The notes: generated by a model not told the origin, from the sequence alone. A stretch of 64,000 nt of DNA from Locusta migratoria (GCA_026315105.1 CM048744.1:349021668-349085667), one strand, 5' to 3'. Shown: positions 22,757-33,689, numbered from the stretch's first letter. Translations and numbers: made by a program.

Positions 22757-22812
22757 GGGGGTCAGATGACCATAGCAGTTTGGCCCAATAGGTTTATAAA
22801 CATTTGAACATT
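22757..22812 (+). mobile_element. Right part of the split SINE (family A)
   Basis: GGTCAGATGACCATAGCAG through ACATTTGAACATTTTTT completes the SINE begun at 21794. Confidence 0.75.
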
Positions 22813-22861
22813 TTTTACAAGTTCCTTCATTAGTTGCGGCTACAATGGTTCCCCATTCTTA

Positions 22862-23064
22862 GCCGGCCGCGGTGGCCGAGGGGACTGAGGCGCTCCAGTC
22901 ACGGTCTGCACGGCCACTACGGTCGGGGGTTCATATCCCCCCTCAGGAATGGATATTTGTGCCGTTCTTAGTATAAGGTAGTAGATAAGCAGTTTGTAAG
23001 TTTAGGGACTGATGACCACGTAGTTAAGTCCCATAAGCTTAACAAACATTTGAACATTTTTTGA
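22862..23064 (+). mobile_element. tRNA-derived SINE (family A), full length with TSD
   Basis: Complete head, body and 3' end, flanked by perfect 12-bp TCCCCATTCTTA at 22850-22861 and 23065-23076. The B box carries a substitution (GGTTCATATCC). Confidence 0.95.
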
Positions 23065-23169
23065 TCCCCATTCTTATGCTCTCCTTTATATTTCCCTTGC
23101 TGTATGACATGCCCGCAATGTTAGTCTACCAGACGGCATTCAGTATCGCGGTGGACAACTTAGGATACA

Positions 23170-23418
23170 AATTGATGCTGTTTGTGGATCACCATTGTAC
23201 TTAAAAAACTTAAATATCAGAAAACTGCAGAGAAATGGTGGGTGATCTGAAGAGCATTGTCCATTGCTGGAAACAGTCAGCGACGTTCAACATAAATAAA
23301 TGTCCCTTACTTCGCAAAAAGGGAGGAAAATCCCATTTCTCTTCCTTTGCACTTTTTGCAGAGAAACACTAAAAATAATTAAGTCCGAAAAACATCTAAC
23401 AGTATCAGTCCTTTCTGA

Positions 23419-23480
<62 letters not shown>

Positions 23481-23600
23481 TAGCTTAAATAGGAAATATG
23501 ACCAGAATCCTAAGAAAATATAATGCAAAAGCAGTAGCCTACAAAACACGTATTTCCTAAGTCTTGAGTAGTGCTCCTAGGTATGGGACTCTTAGCAGGT
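23170..23600 (+). pseudogene. LINE reverse-transcriptase C-terminal relic
   Basis: Degenerate coding reads CTFCRETLKIIKSEKHLTVS (compare the KYLGV block of LINE polymerases). A poly-A tract follows, then TRILRKYNAKAVAYKTRIS and an eroded EYxxxVWD-like segment. The order is right for the thumb region of a Jockey- or CR1-like polymerase. The clade cannot be set. Confidence 0.45.
23421..23476. repeat. Poly-A tract inside a LINE relic
   Basis: About 56 consecutive A. It sits within the coding remnant, not at its 3' end, so it is an expansion or a separate retroinsertion scar. Confidence 0.9.
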
Positions 23601-23741
23601 TCACTTAACAACAGAGCTGAAGATAACTGCATTTTGTTGCGGTTAGTGCACTCACTACGATAGTGTCATGACAGATCCCAAGATGAGTCAGGTAGTTTAT
23701 TTTTTATTTATTTATTTTTTGCTCATTTATACATCAGTATT

Positions 23742-23999
23742 TGCGGCTCGGTAGCACAGTGGTAGAGTGCCAGACTATTAAACCAAAGGTCGCGGAGTCG
23801 ATACCTGCCAGGTCCTAGAACTTTTACCTGTCACTTTCCACTTCCTTCACCTCTGGCAGTGTTGTTGATGTGAAAAATATCGAGTAGGAACGTGAAGGTC
23901 GGAGGAAGGCAACGACATACCACCTCCAAACAGGACCATGCGTAGTCAAGGACTGTGGTGTTCAAACCAATCTTAAGATTGTGACTGATTTACCTTTTT
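23742..23999 (+). mobile_element. tRNA-derived SINE (family C)
   Basis: The tRNA-like head GCTCGGTAGCACAGTGGTAG with a B-box-like GAGTCGATACC is followed by a body containing GGAAGGCAACGACATACCAC and GACTGATTTACC. It differs from families A and B. A related 3' fragment lies at 53040-53150. Confidence 0.75.
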
Positions 24000-24039
24000 T
24001 TACATCAGTATAAAGCCAGTCAAAATGGTAGTATCTGTC

Positions 24040-24260
24040 ACGTCATATCTCCTAACTATGTGCCGTACAGTGAGTCAGTAATATATGTAGATACTGTGTT
24101 GCGAATAAAGTTACTGGTTAAAAGTTAGTAAATTAAAACGCCAGGGTAGAATTTAAAGTTCGATCGCATAAACAGAGAAAATGTAGTAAGCGAAAAACTT
24201 TTCTCGTTTCGTCATACTGTGGGATGTTGTCACTGAGAAAAAATTTGTAATTGTATGTGA
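24040..24260 (+). repeat. Diverged copy of the unclassified ACCCGGCGTTGCCCGGG repeat
   Basis: TCATATCTCCTAACTATGTG, AAACAGAGAAAATGTAGTAA and similar blocks follow the order seen at 60680-61100. Confidence 0.5.
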
Positions 24261-24380
24261 CATCACCAAGAGTTATCATTTTCGAATAGTCACTGAACAA
24301 AGCAGGAATATTTGAGCGCCGTCAACTTCAAGACAAGCACACGGTTTCTACTTATGATGTGTGTCCTATCGTGTTAAATT

Positions 24381-24517
24381 AACATAAGATTTTATCTCTT
24401 AATGATAGCATTTTAAATTCTGTTTATTATCACACAGTATATTGAAAATGAATTTTTGGTGCCCTGCAAACCGTCATATGAACTACCTGGACCAAGTCCA
24501 GAAGGGGCTCACAGGCC
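24381..24517. repeat. Left 137-bp direct repeat flanking a LINE
   Basis: It matches 25476-25613 at about 94% by eye (roughly eight differences and one indel). It lies immediately outside the LINE fragment and is best read as an unusually long TSD. Confidence 0.85.
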
Positions 24518-25368
24518 GTACGGGGGATATTGTCTGGTTCACTGACGGGTCAAAATCAGACCAAGGCGTTGGGGCCGGGGTATACGGGGTGCAGCCAAGA
24601 CTGGAGGGCGTCATCTCTCTAGGGAAACTGGCCTCAGTATTCCAGGCCGAAATCACTGGAAGAAGGGCATGTGTGGAGGAGAATTTGCGTAGGTGCTACA
24701 AAGATCGTAGCATCTATATCTATTCAGACAGCCAGGCAGCCCTGAGATCACTGGCAGCTCGTGCAAGAAGATTTAAAATTGTTGCAGAACGTCACAGGGT
24801 TCTGGTGGAGCTAGGGGAAAACAATAGAGTAAACCTATTGTGGGTCCCTGGCCACTCGGGGATCAGTGGCAACGAACATGCCGACAGATTAGCCAGGATG
24901 GGGGCAGAGACTCCATTTATTGAACTGGAACCTGTCCTGACAATCACCGAGGCAATTATTAAATTGGAGCTACGTAACTGGCTCAGAAGACAGCACGTAG
25001 AATATTGGACCAAAGTCTACCAACAAAGACATGGCAAGGTAATGATGCGAAAGCCATGTTTTAAAAGAAGCTCTGCAGTCCTGGGACTGAACCGGAGAGA
25101 GATTAGACTCATGGTTGGATTGCTGACAGGCCATGGGAATTTAAAAAAAAAACACCTACATACATTGGGAATAACAGAAGAGGACCCTAAATGTAGGATC
25201 TGTGATGACGGTGATGAAACTGCATCACATCTAATCTTCGAATGCATTGCATTGGAGAGTAAAATGCACAGAACATTTGGGACAACTAGACCCAAAGAAA
25301 TTGTGTCTAATAAAGAACTGGTAAAGGGACTCCTTGCACTGTTCAAGGGCATTGGTTGGCTTTACTAG
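24442..25368 (+). CDS. RNase H domain plus C-terminus of a non-LTR retrotransposon, open frame
   Basis: A 308-codon open frame. Residues 1-26 come from the flanking direct repeat and are not part of the element. Then comes an RNase H domain: WFTDGSKSDQGVGAGVYG with the first Asp, QAEI with the Glu, IYSDSQAALRSLA with the second Asp, and WVPGHSGISGNEHADRLAR with the last His/Asp. All four catalytic positions are present. The C-terminus has a Cys/His cluster (CRICDDGDETASHLIFEC). RNase H is found in I, LOA and R1-group LINEs. No reverse transcriptase remains, so the fragment cannot move by itself. Confidence 0.85.
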   Translation: MKMNFWCPANRHMNYLDQVQKGLTGRTGDIVWFTDGSKSDQGVGAGVYGVQPRLEGVISLGKLASVFQAEITGRRACVEENLRRCYKDRSIYIYSDSQAALRSLAARARRFKIVAERHRVLVELGENNRVNLLWVPGHSGISGNEHADRLARMGAETPFIELEPVLTITEAIIKLELRNWLRRQHVEYWTKVYQQRHGKVMMRKPCFKRSSAVLGLNRREIRLMVGLLTGHGNLKKKHLHTLGITEEDPKCRICDDGDETASHLIFECIALESKMHRTFGTTRPKEIVSNKELVKGLLALFKGIGWLY

Positions 25369-25475
25369 ATATACAGGGAGCGATACCGCACAATAAACTT
25401 AGTTTCGGTGCGGGCAGTGGCGGGTTGGACCAAGACTGTTTTGGTTTCCCTGGAAAAATCAAATCAAATCAAATC
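24518..25475 (+). mobile_element. RNase H-bearing LINE, 5'-truncated
   Basis: It spans the RNase H frame, a 3' UTR with GATACCGCACAATAAACTTA, and an (AAATC)n tail of about four units. Sister copies at 41260 and 54073 carry the same tail in reverse orientation. Confidence 0.9.
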
Positions 25476-25613
25476 AACATAAGATTTTATCTCTTAATGA
25501 TAGCATTTTAGAATTCGGTTTATTATCACATAGTATATTGAAAATGAATTTTTGCTGCCCTGGAAACCGTCGTATTAACTACCTGGACTAAGTCCAGAAG
25601 GGGCTCACAGGCC
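25476..25613. repeat. Right 138-bp direct repeat flanking a LINE
   Basis: Second copy of 24381-24517, beginning AACATAAGATTTTATCTCTT directly after the (AAATC)n tail. Confidence 0.85.
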
Positions 25614-26049
25614 CCAAAAATGGATTCTACAGCGTAAGATGCGTCTCGGGGTGTGAACGCGGTCGAGAAAACAGAGAAAATTGTGTCTTTCAGTCGTTCT
25701 TTGCAAGCTGGTTAGCGAACGGAACAGAAAACAACACTCTGTAGTCGTATACCTTTTGCCTGACGTTTATTAACGGACGTAGTTTCGACCATCACGAGTC
25801 TGTGGTTGCAGTGATATCGGCAGTCACATGATATCTGGCTACCGGATACGTAAACAGCTGACCGGATTCAGGATGTGGGAAACCACCACATTTCGAAGCG
25901 AAAACCCATCATGTGATGTTTGCGTTCCAGTTACAACTGGATCAGTGCTCTTCTCAAATTCTGAAGACGTGAGCAGGTGCTACTCATAGTTACTGCAGCC
26001 ACTACATAATAGATTGCTTCTTAGGAATAAAACATATCTAACTTTAGTA
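25614..26049. other. Unannotated sequence
   Basis: No feature recognised. Confidence 0.4.
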
Positions 26050-26551
26050 GGAATGACTGAAGCTTGGAAGAAAGCGAAAACTGGAAAAGATTTAGGATTG
26101 AACAGAATATACACACATGGCTTAAAGAAGGAGGAAGGTGTCACCATAATAAATTTATAGCTTCGTATTTGAACTGAGAAAATCTCATCACAGTGGAAGG
26201 TATCGATTTCACAGCCTCTACCTGAAATTGTCACAACACATACGAGACGGGTTGCGGACGTAACTACAAAATTTTGAAGATTACCTAAAAGGTATGATAA
26301 TACTGTAAGGCCTCCATCTGATGATGAGCTTGTGTGGCTCTAAACTAATGGTACAATAACAATATTATAAATCCAATAAACGGAACGATTGCATATTAAC
26401 CCAAATAAATCCCCCATTTAAATCACACTTTTGCCGATAAACACTGAAAACAAACCTCGATGGAGTGGCCGAGCGCTCTAAGGCGCCTTGCTGTGGAGCG
26501 CACAGTTGCTCGCCGTCGGAGGTTTGAGTCCTCCCTCGGGCATTGGAGTGT

Positions 26552-26617
<66 letters not shown>

Positions 26618-26960
26618 CCTTAGCATAAGTTAGTGTAATAGTTTTTAAGCCTATGACTGATAACCGCAGCAGTTAAGTCCCTTAGATTTACAAACATTTT
26701 ATCATTTTGAACTGAAAACAATAAATACCGAAAAATATCTAGGAGACATGAAGTGGAATGACAGACAAAACCAGCTGTGAGGGGAAAAAGAAGACACTTT
26801 CAAAAGCATTGAAATAATCCGGAAAAGATGTAATTCATCAACGAAAGAAACGGCCTACAAATCAGGTTATTCCCAGTACTTGAGAAATGTGCCGATAATG
26901 GGTATCCTGATAAAAGAAGTACAGCTACTAAATTGTGGCGATGTTGCTTGTTAGTTTCAC
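26050..26960 (+). pseudogene. Decayed LINE polymerase interrupted by a SINE
   Basis: At 26060-26260 AWKKAKTGKDLGLNRIYTHG and SSQWKVS resemble the N-terminal part of LINE reverse transcriptases (A..K.GKAPG.DGI, ...W). After 26711, KYLGDMKWNDRQNQ and RKRCNSSTKETAYKS resemble the thumb region. The catalytic middle is reduced or deleted. The SINE at 26454-26710 splits it. Clade unknown. Confidence 0.5.
26454..26710 (+). mobile_element. tRNA-derived SINE (family A, GT/GA-repeat subfamily) with TSD
   Basis: Head GATGGAGTGGCCGAGCGCTC, B box GGTTTGAGTCC, then (GT)n(GA)n(GT)n at about 26548-26612 and the body. Flanked by perfect 11-bp ACTGAAAACAA at 26443-26453 and 26711-26721. Confidence 0.95.
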
Positions 26961-28334
26961 ACGCTGCTGCAATGAGTCGAAGACATTTTGTGCAATTCAG
27001 ATTGGGTAATGTAGCTGAACAGTCTAGATAATATGAACAAGTACAAGATTCGATGATGCCAACTTAGTTTTGTCGAAATATAAAGAATTTTAAGCCATCT
27101 TGACATAGAAGATTTTTTTAGAAAATTATATTCACTCATTCACGGTGTTCTTATGGACACATTATAAAACAACAGCTCCTTTTTCCATTGTGTCATATTT
27201 CCACGCCAGCCCACCTTGCTGTGCTGGTATTGTACAAACAACTTCATATTCATGTCAAATGTCCTTGGGTGATTTTTCCGTTACTCCCTATACTCATATG
27301 TTGTTACGTATTTTGATGTACAAATAATTTTCTGACAGCAAAATCATGTAACATGTTTTCTTTATTGGTAATTCTTACACTTTCAACAGCTTCATTACAA
27401 CTTAACAAAGCCACAAGATTAAAACTGCAATTAGCTTCATCAAATAAACCACCACTAATTTCTTTGGCCTAACATGATCTCTATATGAAATCTGGACAAT
27501 ACATACAGTGACGGGCATCACTGCGAGGAGGGAGGGGGCAGTAGGGAAATGTGCATCCTCCTTCCTCCAATGTTTTTGGAAAAATCAGTTCCAATTTTTC
27601 GAGTCATCATTGACAAAATTTGATTCAGTGATTCAATATTCAAACAACTTTCATGACTGAAGTGTAATAGGTGGTGGTAAATGAATGTACAGACGAGTCT
27701 TGCATATAACTTGTCCACCGGAGAATGATAGTAGGATTGAGAGCAAGAGTGATGTTCGGGTGAAATAGGATATTATGTAGTTTTGGTGGATGACAGAACA
27801 CAATTTTGAATAATGAGGTAGAAATTGAGTAGGACGTCTTTCACAAATAAGCAGTTTGCTTATACCACTTTTTAGTACTGGACAGTGCAGTGCATTGCAT
27901 AACTTAAGGACCAACAAGCAGAGTTTTAAAAGGAATAATACTAACTAGCATACACACACGCACACACCGAGATTTAAAATGTCAATACTTTCGCTGAAAC
28001 TCTAGGGCTACCATCATTTGCTCATGGTTTTAAGGAAAGTAGTTGGCTTCTATGATTTTAACGGATGTGTAAAGGAGATTCAATTGCAACAAATTTTAGC
28101 TCCTCAATTATAATATATTTTCTAGAAATCATTGGCTCTGGATATATAAATATAACAAACGTCATTATGTCTTACGATGTCATATTTTCGGCTAAATACA
28201 GAAAAATCTTTTGAAGTGTAAAGGCTAGTAGTAACAATTATTTGTAACGTGAGTAAAGATCTGTACGACGAAACCTGTGGAAAGGACTAGGTGTATTAAC
28301 TACTGATCAGTAGGCCTATATTTATTCCATACTA
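26961..28334. other. Unannotated sequence
   Basis: AT-rich, with short unsupported frames. No repeat ends or protein signatures recognised in about 1.4 kb. Confidence 0.35.
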
Positions 28335-29023
28335 CGAGGCACGTCCAGAAAATAAGTTCCGTTTCAATGTATCTCCGCTGCAGCGCTGCGATTGCAGTTT
28401 CGCACATGCGCTGTGTACGATGTGTATCAAGGAGAAGAACGTGCGCCATTGGAGATCGCTGTCAGTTACGTACGCTTTGTTGTGCCTATTTGAAATGTCG
28501 GCGTTGATTGAAAATACCTCCACCTGTGAAATCAGGTCGGTGCTTCGGTTTCTGAATGCGAGAAAAGTAAAACCAAGTGAAATTTATCGGCAAATTTGCG
28601 ATGTTTACGGACCAAATGCGATGAGTGATTCGATGGTAAGAAAATGGGTCTGACAGTTCAATTGCGGGCGTAGTGATGTGCTCGATGAAGAACGAAGTGG
28701 GCGTCCACCTTTGGTTACAGAAGAACTGGTTCACGCGATAGATGACAAGATCCAGAAAAACCGTAGGTTTACAATTAGTGCTCTCACTATGAGACGAGCT
28801 GAAAGAAACTGTTTCCAACTGGTTGAAGACACAGGCGGCTGATTTCTATGAAGAAGGTATACAAAACCTGGTGCCACGCTATGACAAATGCCTGCAAATT
28901 TTCGTCAGTTATGTGGAAAAGTAGTTTAAGAGTTGTAGAATTTTGTGCAATAAAAATTTCTTCTGTATCTGTGTACAATTTCATTTTATTACCAAACGGA
29001 ACTTACTTTCTGGACGCGTTTCG
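28335..29023 (+). mobile_element. Internally deleted mariner, copy 2
   Basis: TA-flanked (28333-28334, 29024-29025), with slightly mutated ends CGAGGCACGTCCAGAAAATA and GGACGCGTTTCG. It carries the same N-to-C transposase fusion as copy 1, with the same TGA after RKWV and the same junction region (one to two bases different). Confidence 0.9.
28496..28922 (+). pseudogene. Mariner transposase without a catalytic core
   Basis: MSALIENTSTCEI, RFLNARKVKPSEIYRQICDV and YGPNAMSDSMVRKWV, then TGA, then EERSGRPPLVTEELVHAIDD and a frame change at the deletion junction (about 28790). The C-terminus is in another frame (DELKETVSNWL, YDKCLQIFVSYVEK). The stop and junction place it with copy 1, not copy 3. 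Confidence 0.8.
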
Positions 29024-29167
29024 TATATGTCGCTTTTCTCACCAGATAGCTGAGTGCTCAATATCGGGAGATAAAAACCGTTGTAATAAAGACCTGAAAT
29101 CATTTACCTAGTAGATCCTCTGTTTTCAATTGCTGCCAGCTTAAGCAACCTATCAATACCAGCTCTT

Positions 29168-29359
29168 TCAGATGTTCAGGTGTTTGTAAATCTAAGGGAC
29201 TTAACTGCTGCAGTTTTCAGTCACTAGACTTGCAAAGTACTTCAACCAACTTATTCTAAGGACAACATACACACCCGAGGGAAGACTCGAACCTTCGGCG
29301 AAGAGCAATCGCGAGCTCAGCAGCAAGGTGCCTTAAAGCACTTGGCCACTCCACCGTGT
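29168..29359 (-). mobile_element. tRNA-derived SINE (family A), diverged
   Basis: Reverse orientation, from GTTCAGGTGTTTGTAAATCT to a head ending CTTGGCCACTCCACCGTG. It belongs to the subfamily with the head seen at 26454. Confidence 0.8.
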
Positions 29360-30146
29360 CACTAGTTCTTTACCAAGCGCTGCGAAATGTTGTTGTGTTA
29401 TGAGGAAATTGAAAAATAAATACAGTATCGCTGTGTATAAACTAACGTTTTAAACCTGAACATCTCTGTAGTTCAGTTTGTCGAAATTCCTTCTGTTATT
29501 TCCACCATAGCTCAGAAACTCCCACAGGTTTTAATGTCAGTAGGGGAAAACATTTTCCCTTTGCTGACGGTTTAATTCTAGTGAAACATGTTTTTACATT
29601 CTCAGATATCTCGTTTTCTAACCACTTACTTCATTCTATTTTCTTCTATAGTCAAATTCACTCAGTTAATAATTTTTCCTGCCATTAAAAATTTCGTATG
29701 AACATCCTTTTCTCCCAGTTTACATTTTCTAACCGCTAACACAAGCTTAGATATCGACTTATGTGGAAACTACCTCGTGGTCCCTCCCCCTCACAAGCTA
29801 TAGGATTATTCATAACACAAAACCATTGGTTTTCCTCAGACTCTAAATCGTTTTGGATTCCATGAAGAGTATTGTGAGATTTGCGCACGGTTGTGCTTGC
29901 CTGAAGCTTTCTTGTTTACTGCTGCACATAAGTTTATGTTCATAAAATAAAATTTCAGTTTATCTATCTTATATATCGCAGATGAATTGTAGGTCGAGCA
30001 TCCAGCATACTGTCTACAGCGCATAAAATAGTTTGTTCAGGCTACACTACGCCAGCACGGGTAAAGTGATACAGTTGCCTATCTAGGTGCGTGTTTTTCT
30101 TCGTTTCATGTCCAGGAGCCAACTGATCGCTCTATGCTTCAGTGTC
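29360..30146. other. Unannotated sequence
   Basis: AT-rich; no element or gene recognised. Confidence 0.35.
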
Positions 30147-30163
30147 CTATATTATCACTAAAA

Positions 30164-30357
30164 ATGTTCAAATGTTTGTAGAACTTATGGGACTTAACTA
30201 CGGGGTTATCAGTCCCTAAGCTTACAAACTACTCATGAACTAGCTAAGACTAAGGACGGCACAAATATCCATGCCCAAGGGGGGATTCGAACCCCGGCCG
30301 TAGTGGCCGTGCAGACCGTGACTGGAGCGCCTCAGTCCCCTCGGCCACCGCGGCCGG
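30164..30357 (-). mobile_element. tRNA-derived SINE (family A), full length with TSD
   Basis: Complete reverse copy. It is flanked by 17-bp CTATATTATCRCTAAAA at 30147-30163 and 30358-30374, differing by one base, so the insertion is recent. Confidence 0.95.
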
Positions 30358-30374
30358 CTATATTATCGCTAAAA

Positions 30375-30819
30375 CATGGAAACACAGTTTTATAAAATGT
30401 TCCTCGGAGTTCAATAAATCGCCACAGGCAAAGTTAATTCCACAAATAACCGACACACTCGAGGATTGTTTAGTCTTTTGAAAAAATATGAGTTTATTCG
30501 CCCGATTTCCCCAATTTCTCTAGAGAGCTGTAGGGAGTGATTCTGCTGCCAATGGAAGTAGGTGAAGTAAGATTCTAAGAAAAAGACGGCGAGCCTCGCC
30601 TTGGCTGCTGAGGACACAGCCTTGAATTTTTTAGGGGGGAGGTGACGACGCATGTTTCGCGGCCCTCACTACGTTATCCCAAAGCGGCGTATTCACTTTT
30701 TAAACGGTCTAACTGTTAACACGTTTCGTACGTTTTCATTTGAACCCCCATCGTACTTCGCGAGATCACTGACGAAATATAACGGAGAAACAGATGGACA
30801 ATAAGGGAGCGAGGAAGAT
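30375..30819. other. Unannotated sequence
   Basis: No feature recognised. Confidence 0.35.
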
Positions 30820-31146
30820 TATTTGGACGGTGTTATACATCACTAAACCAAGCGCCATTTATTGATATCTTCTGATTTGAGTACATTCTATTGAGAAACA
30901 TCATAATCTATGTGGATAAAAATCACCTTTCTCGTCGTAGCAATGGTTGCCATGATATATTAAAAAATACCAAGTGCCTATTCGCCTATCGTTGATTTTC
31001 AATTTTGCATCACAAGTCCACACGCGACAAACCAAACTGTAGTTCTGCATCACTAGACCAAGCGCCACCTTCCTGGACTGTAGTCTAGTGATGCTAAACG
31101 GAACTTGAGGCAGCGCTGGTTCACAACATCGGCTGTGTGCACCGAT

Positions 31147-31497
31147 CTAGCGAAACGCCTTATTACCTTGCTCTGTGAACTGTGTAGTGTACGAACGTAA
31201 TACTAGGTTTTGTGTTGTAATGTCGTGAAGATTATGGTTAACAGGTGTGGTATTTGACGCGTTCAAATCAAGTAAGTCGAAGGTAAGACATGGTAAGTTA
31301 CCTTTCGAGGTTAACTTCAGTACTACTTCATAAGGTCCTAAACACAATGTCGTAAACTTTACGCAGCCCGTTCTTCTTTTATAGGGTGAATATGCATCTT
31401 CTGGAAGTAGCCGCGTAGACAATGGCGAGAGGCCAATAAACGTAAGTGGAAAGATCTCATAGAAGAATGTGTGTACTAACGATGTACAAAATAACAT
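31147..31497 (-). CDS. Unknown open frame in the long-TIR element
   Basis: A 116-codon frame on the minus strand inside the candidate transposon. It starts MLFCTSLVHTFFYEIFPLTF and is hydrophobic at the N-terminus. I recognise no domain. It may be random. Confidence 0.2.
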   Translation of the reverse strand: MLFCTSLVHTFFYEIFPLTFIGLSPLSTRLLPEDAYSPYKRRTGCVKFTTLCLGPYEVVLKLTSKGNLPCLTFDLLDLNASNTTPVNHNLHDITTQNLVLRSYTTQFTEQGNKAFR

Positions 31498-31594
31498 TCC
31501 TGAATCAGATAGAGATCAGCAGGCCAAAAAAAGGGGCGGAAGACGTAAGTACGAAAATCAAGACAGACACACCAGGAAAAAATGTTGTATAAAA

Positions 31595-31676
31595 AAAATC
31601 AAATATTTGTTAAGCTTATGGGACTGAACTGTGGGGTCATCAGTCCCTAAACTTACAAACTACTTATGAACTAAAC
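31595..31676 (-). mobile_element. SINE (family A) 3' fragment
   Basis: Reverse copy of only the tail: TATTTGTTAAGCTTATGGGA to TTACAAACTACTTATGAACT. Confidence 0.75.
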
Positions 31677-32085
31677 TTTGTTTTCAGTAACGTGACCGGA
31701 TTAAGTTGTTTCAGGATATCAAAGGCATATGGCTTCGTAAGGCTTTATTTTTATAATAGGCCTAACGCACAGTTCAGTTATGCATAATGAGACCAAAGGA
31801 CTTTTAGTTCACTGATTCATAACAGAAATGCACAAGCAGCAATTAAGCATTAGCAGTCTAACGACCACTTGTGTTATTTTTTCGTGTTATTTAGCTTTTA
31901 ATTGCGGTGATATTCCACTAATAAGTGAAACAATAATAACCCTTCATCTGTACAAAAAATTGAGAAACTTCAACAATACATACATTTTTAAGGAAATTGT
32001 AACTTTGCACGCCATTATCTCGCTTATCCCATTATGGCGCTTGGTCTGGTAATACATAACACCGTCCATTTGTACAATAAGGGAG

Positions 32086-32758
32086 AACCCAGGAAAGTAA
32101 GGAGAGCTGTTTGACGTGTGTAACGCCTTTGGTAAATTCTTTGATGGTTCCTTTAAAGAAGACAGCCTGAACGGTGTCCATCCTTCACCAATCAGCACTT
32201 GTGTTTCAGCGGCGATACATTAAACTCTAAACTTCCATCTTACTTTAGTTATCATTAACTCACGGGTACGAGGACTATTATGTGATTGAATAAGGAATCT
32301 AGAGAATTTGCTGTAGACCAAATATGAAGCTTACTTTGGGAGCCTATTGCTTAGGTGTACAAAAGGAAGTTTCTGTTGCTTAGGATTCATTTTGGGAACC
32401 AATTGCGATGCAATATTGCGTGGAAGTGTTTAACGAAATGTACGTCTTTTAACGTCTTTGCTTCAGACAGTAAGTTACACATGTCGTCCCACAATCATAC
32501 CACTGCGGAAAAAGAATGGCGCATTGTCAGTAGACAGAGCGTGTTCCTGGTTCCCAACACGCATAGCTCTGCTGCGGCACAGGTAAGAGTTGCATCATAG
32601 TTCGCAAGTGAAATTGCGAAACGACTGGAACTGTACTTCAAAGTTGCAATACCCGGAACAGTACGAGTTTTGTGGCCAAGACATCTAAGTTCAAAGAGAT
32701 TTACTATCGAGTTCCAGTTTTATATAAGGACCAAATTAAATGTTGCGTTAAACAGTTG
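32086..32758. other. Unannotated sequence
   Basis: No feature recognised. Confidence 0.35.
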
Positions 32759-32770
32759 TGAAACGGTGCC

Positions 32771-32969
32771 GCCGGCCGCTGTGGCCGAGGGGACTGAGGC
32801 GCTCCAGTCACGGTCTGCAAGGCCACTACGGTCGAGGGTTCGAATCCCCCCTCGGGCATGGATATTTGTGACGTCCTTAGTATTAGTTAGTTCATAAGTA
32901 GTTTGTAAGTTTAGGGACTGAGGACTCCGTAGTTAAGTCCCATAAGCTACACAAACATTTGAACATTTT
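32771..32969 (+). mobile_element. tRNA-derived SINE (family A), full length with TSD
   Basis: Complete forward copy flanked by perfect 12-bp TGAAACGGTGCC at 32759-32770 and 32970-32981. Confidence 0.95.
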
Positions 32970-32981
32970 TGAAACGGTGCC

Positions 32982-33259
32982 AATGATTTAACCCGAGCCG
33001 CTCAGACGTGACTGGGGTTGAGCTGGAAGAAGAGCCATTGACGACAATGCCTAGGCAATCTGATAAAAAAAATCTCCAACGATGATGATGTTAGAACAGC
33101 AAAGGAGCGGTTTTCTATCCTCGAACGATTGATGGAACGTGCATCCTGTTCCTTACTGAGACTTTGGGCCACGTATCTGTGGCAATCTGAACTAACTGTA
33201 GCATTAAAAATTTACCTGGCATGCGATAAAACTGCAGGGTCAGTTGCCCGTGTTATTAG
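32982..33259. other. Unannotated sequence
   Basis: Short open frames only. Confidence 0.35.
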
Positions 33260-33505
33260 CATGGCGCGTATGTTGGCAACTTTGCCGCGAGAGACTATGG
33301 GAAAGAAATATTTGCCCTCGTAAAATGAAGATTTAGAATCACTTGACCATTGTTTCGTATAGATCGTAAAGTAAATAAACCATGTATACATGCTCTATGG
33401 TTTACATGTTCTTATATGTACCTTTGTTCGGTCAGTAAAAGTAATTGGCCTCGGAAAAGGAAGATTTAGAATCACTTGATCACTGTTTCATACAGATAAA
33501 AAAAA
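33260..33505. repeat. Unclassified interspersed repeat, copy B
   Basis: Related to 3206-3430. It also contains an internal direct duplication: TGCCCTCGTAAAATGAAGAT and TGGCCTCGGAAAAGGAAGAT are each followed by TTAGAATCACTTGA. Confidence 0.5.
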
Positions 33506-33689
33506 CATGCTGTATGGTGACTGCTTTGGTGTATACATAGATATTCTGTAGTGTTGTCAACATTTGCAGCGCATGGGCAACAGACTCTACAGTTTAGCCT
33601 GGCATGCCATAATGACGTGTAATGCACTGCTTGCAGTATCCTCATAGACAAACATTTCTTCGGGGAGGGCAGCCACGCCTCAAAGATAT

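Larger units (their letters stand above)
30820..32073. mobile_element. Candidate DNA transposon with long TIRs, family unknown
   Basis: The left text TGGACGGTGTTATACATCAC and ARACCAAGCGCCAT (30820-30862) is matched inverted at 32030-32066, giving TIRs of about 40 bp. A 12-bp direct repeat ACAATAAGGGAG lies at 30798-30809 and 32074-32085. Another CATCACTAGACCAAGCGCCA sits at 31048-31067, with an inverted CTAGTGATG at 31087-31095. No transposase is recognised. Long TIRs with a 9-12-bp duplication would fit a Mutator-like or similar element, but this is a guess. Confidence 0.5.

Noticed and set aside
23300..23488. Open frame ending in a poly-Lys tail
   Set aside because: The tail is the poly-A tract; the rest is a LINE relic.
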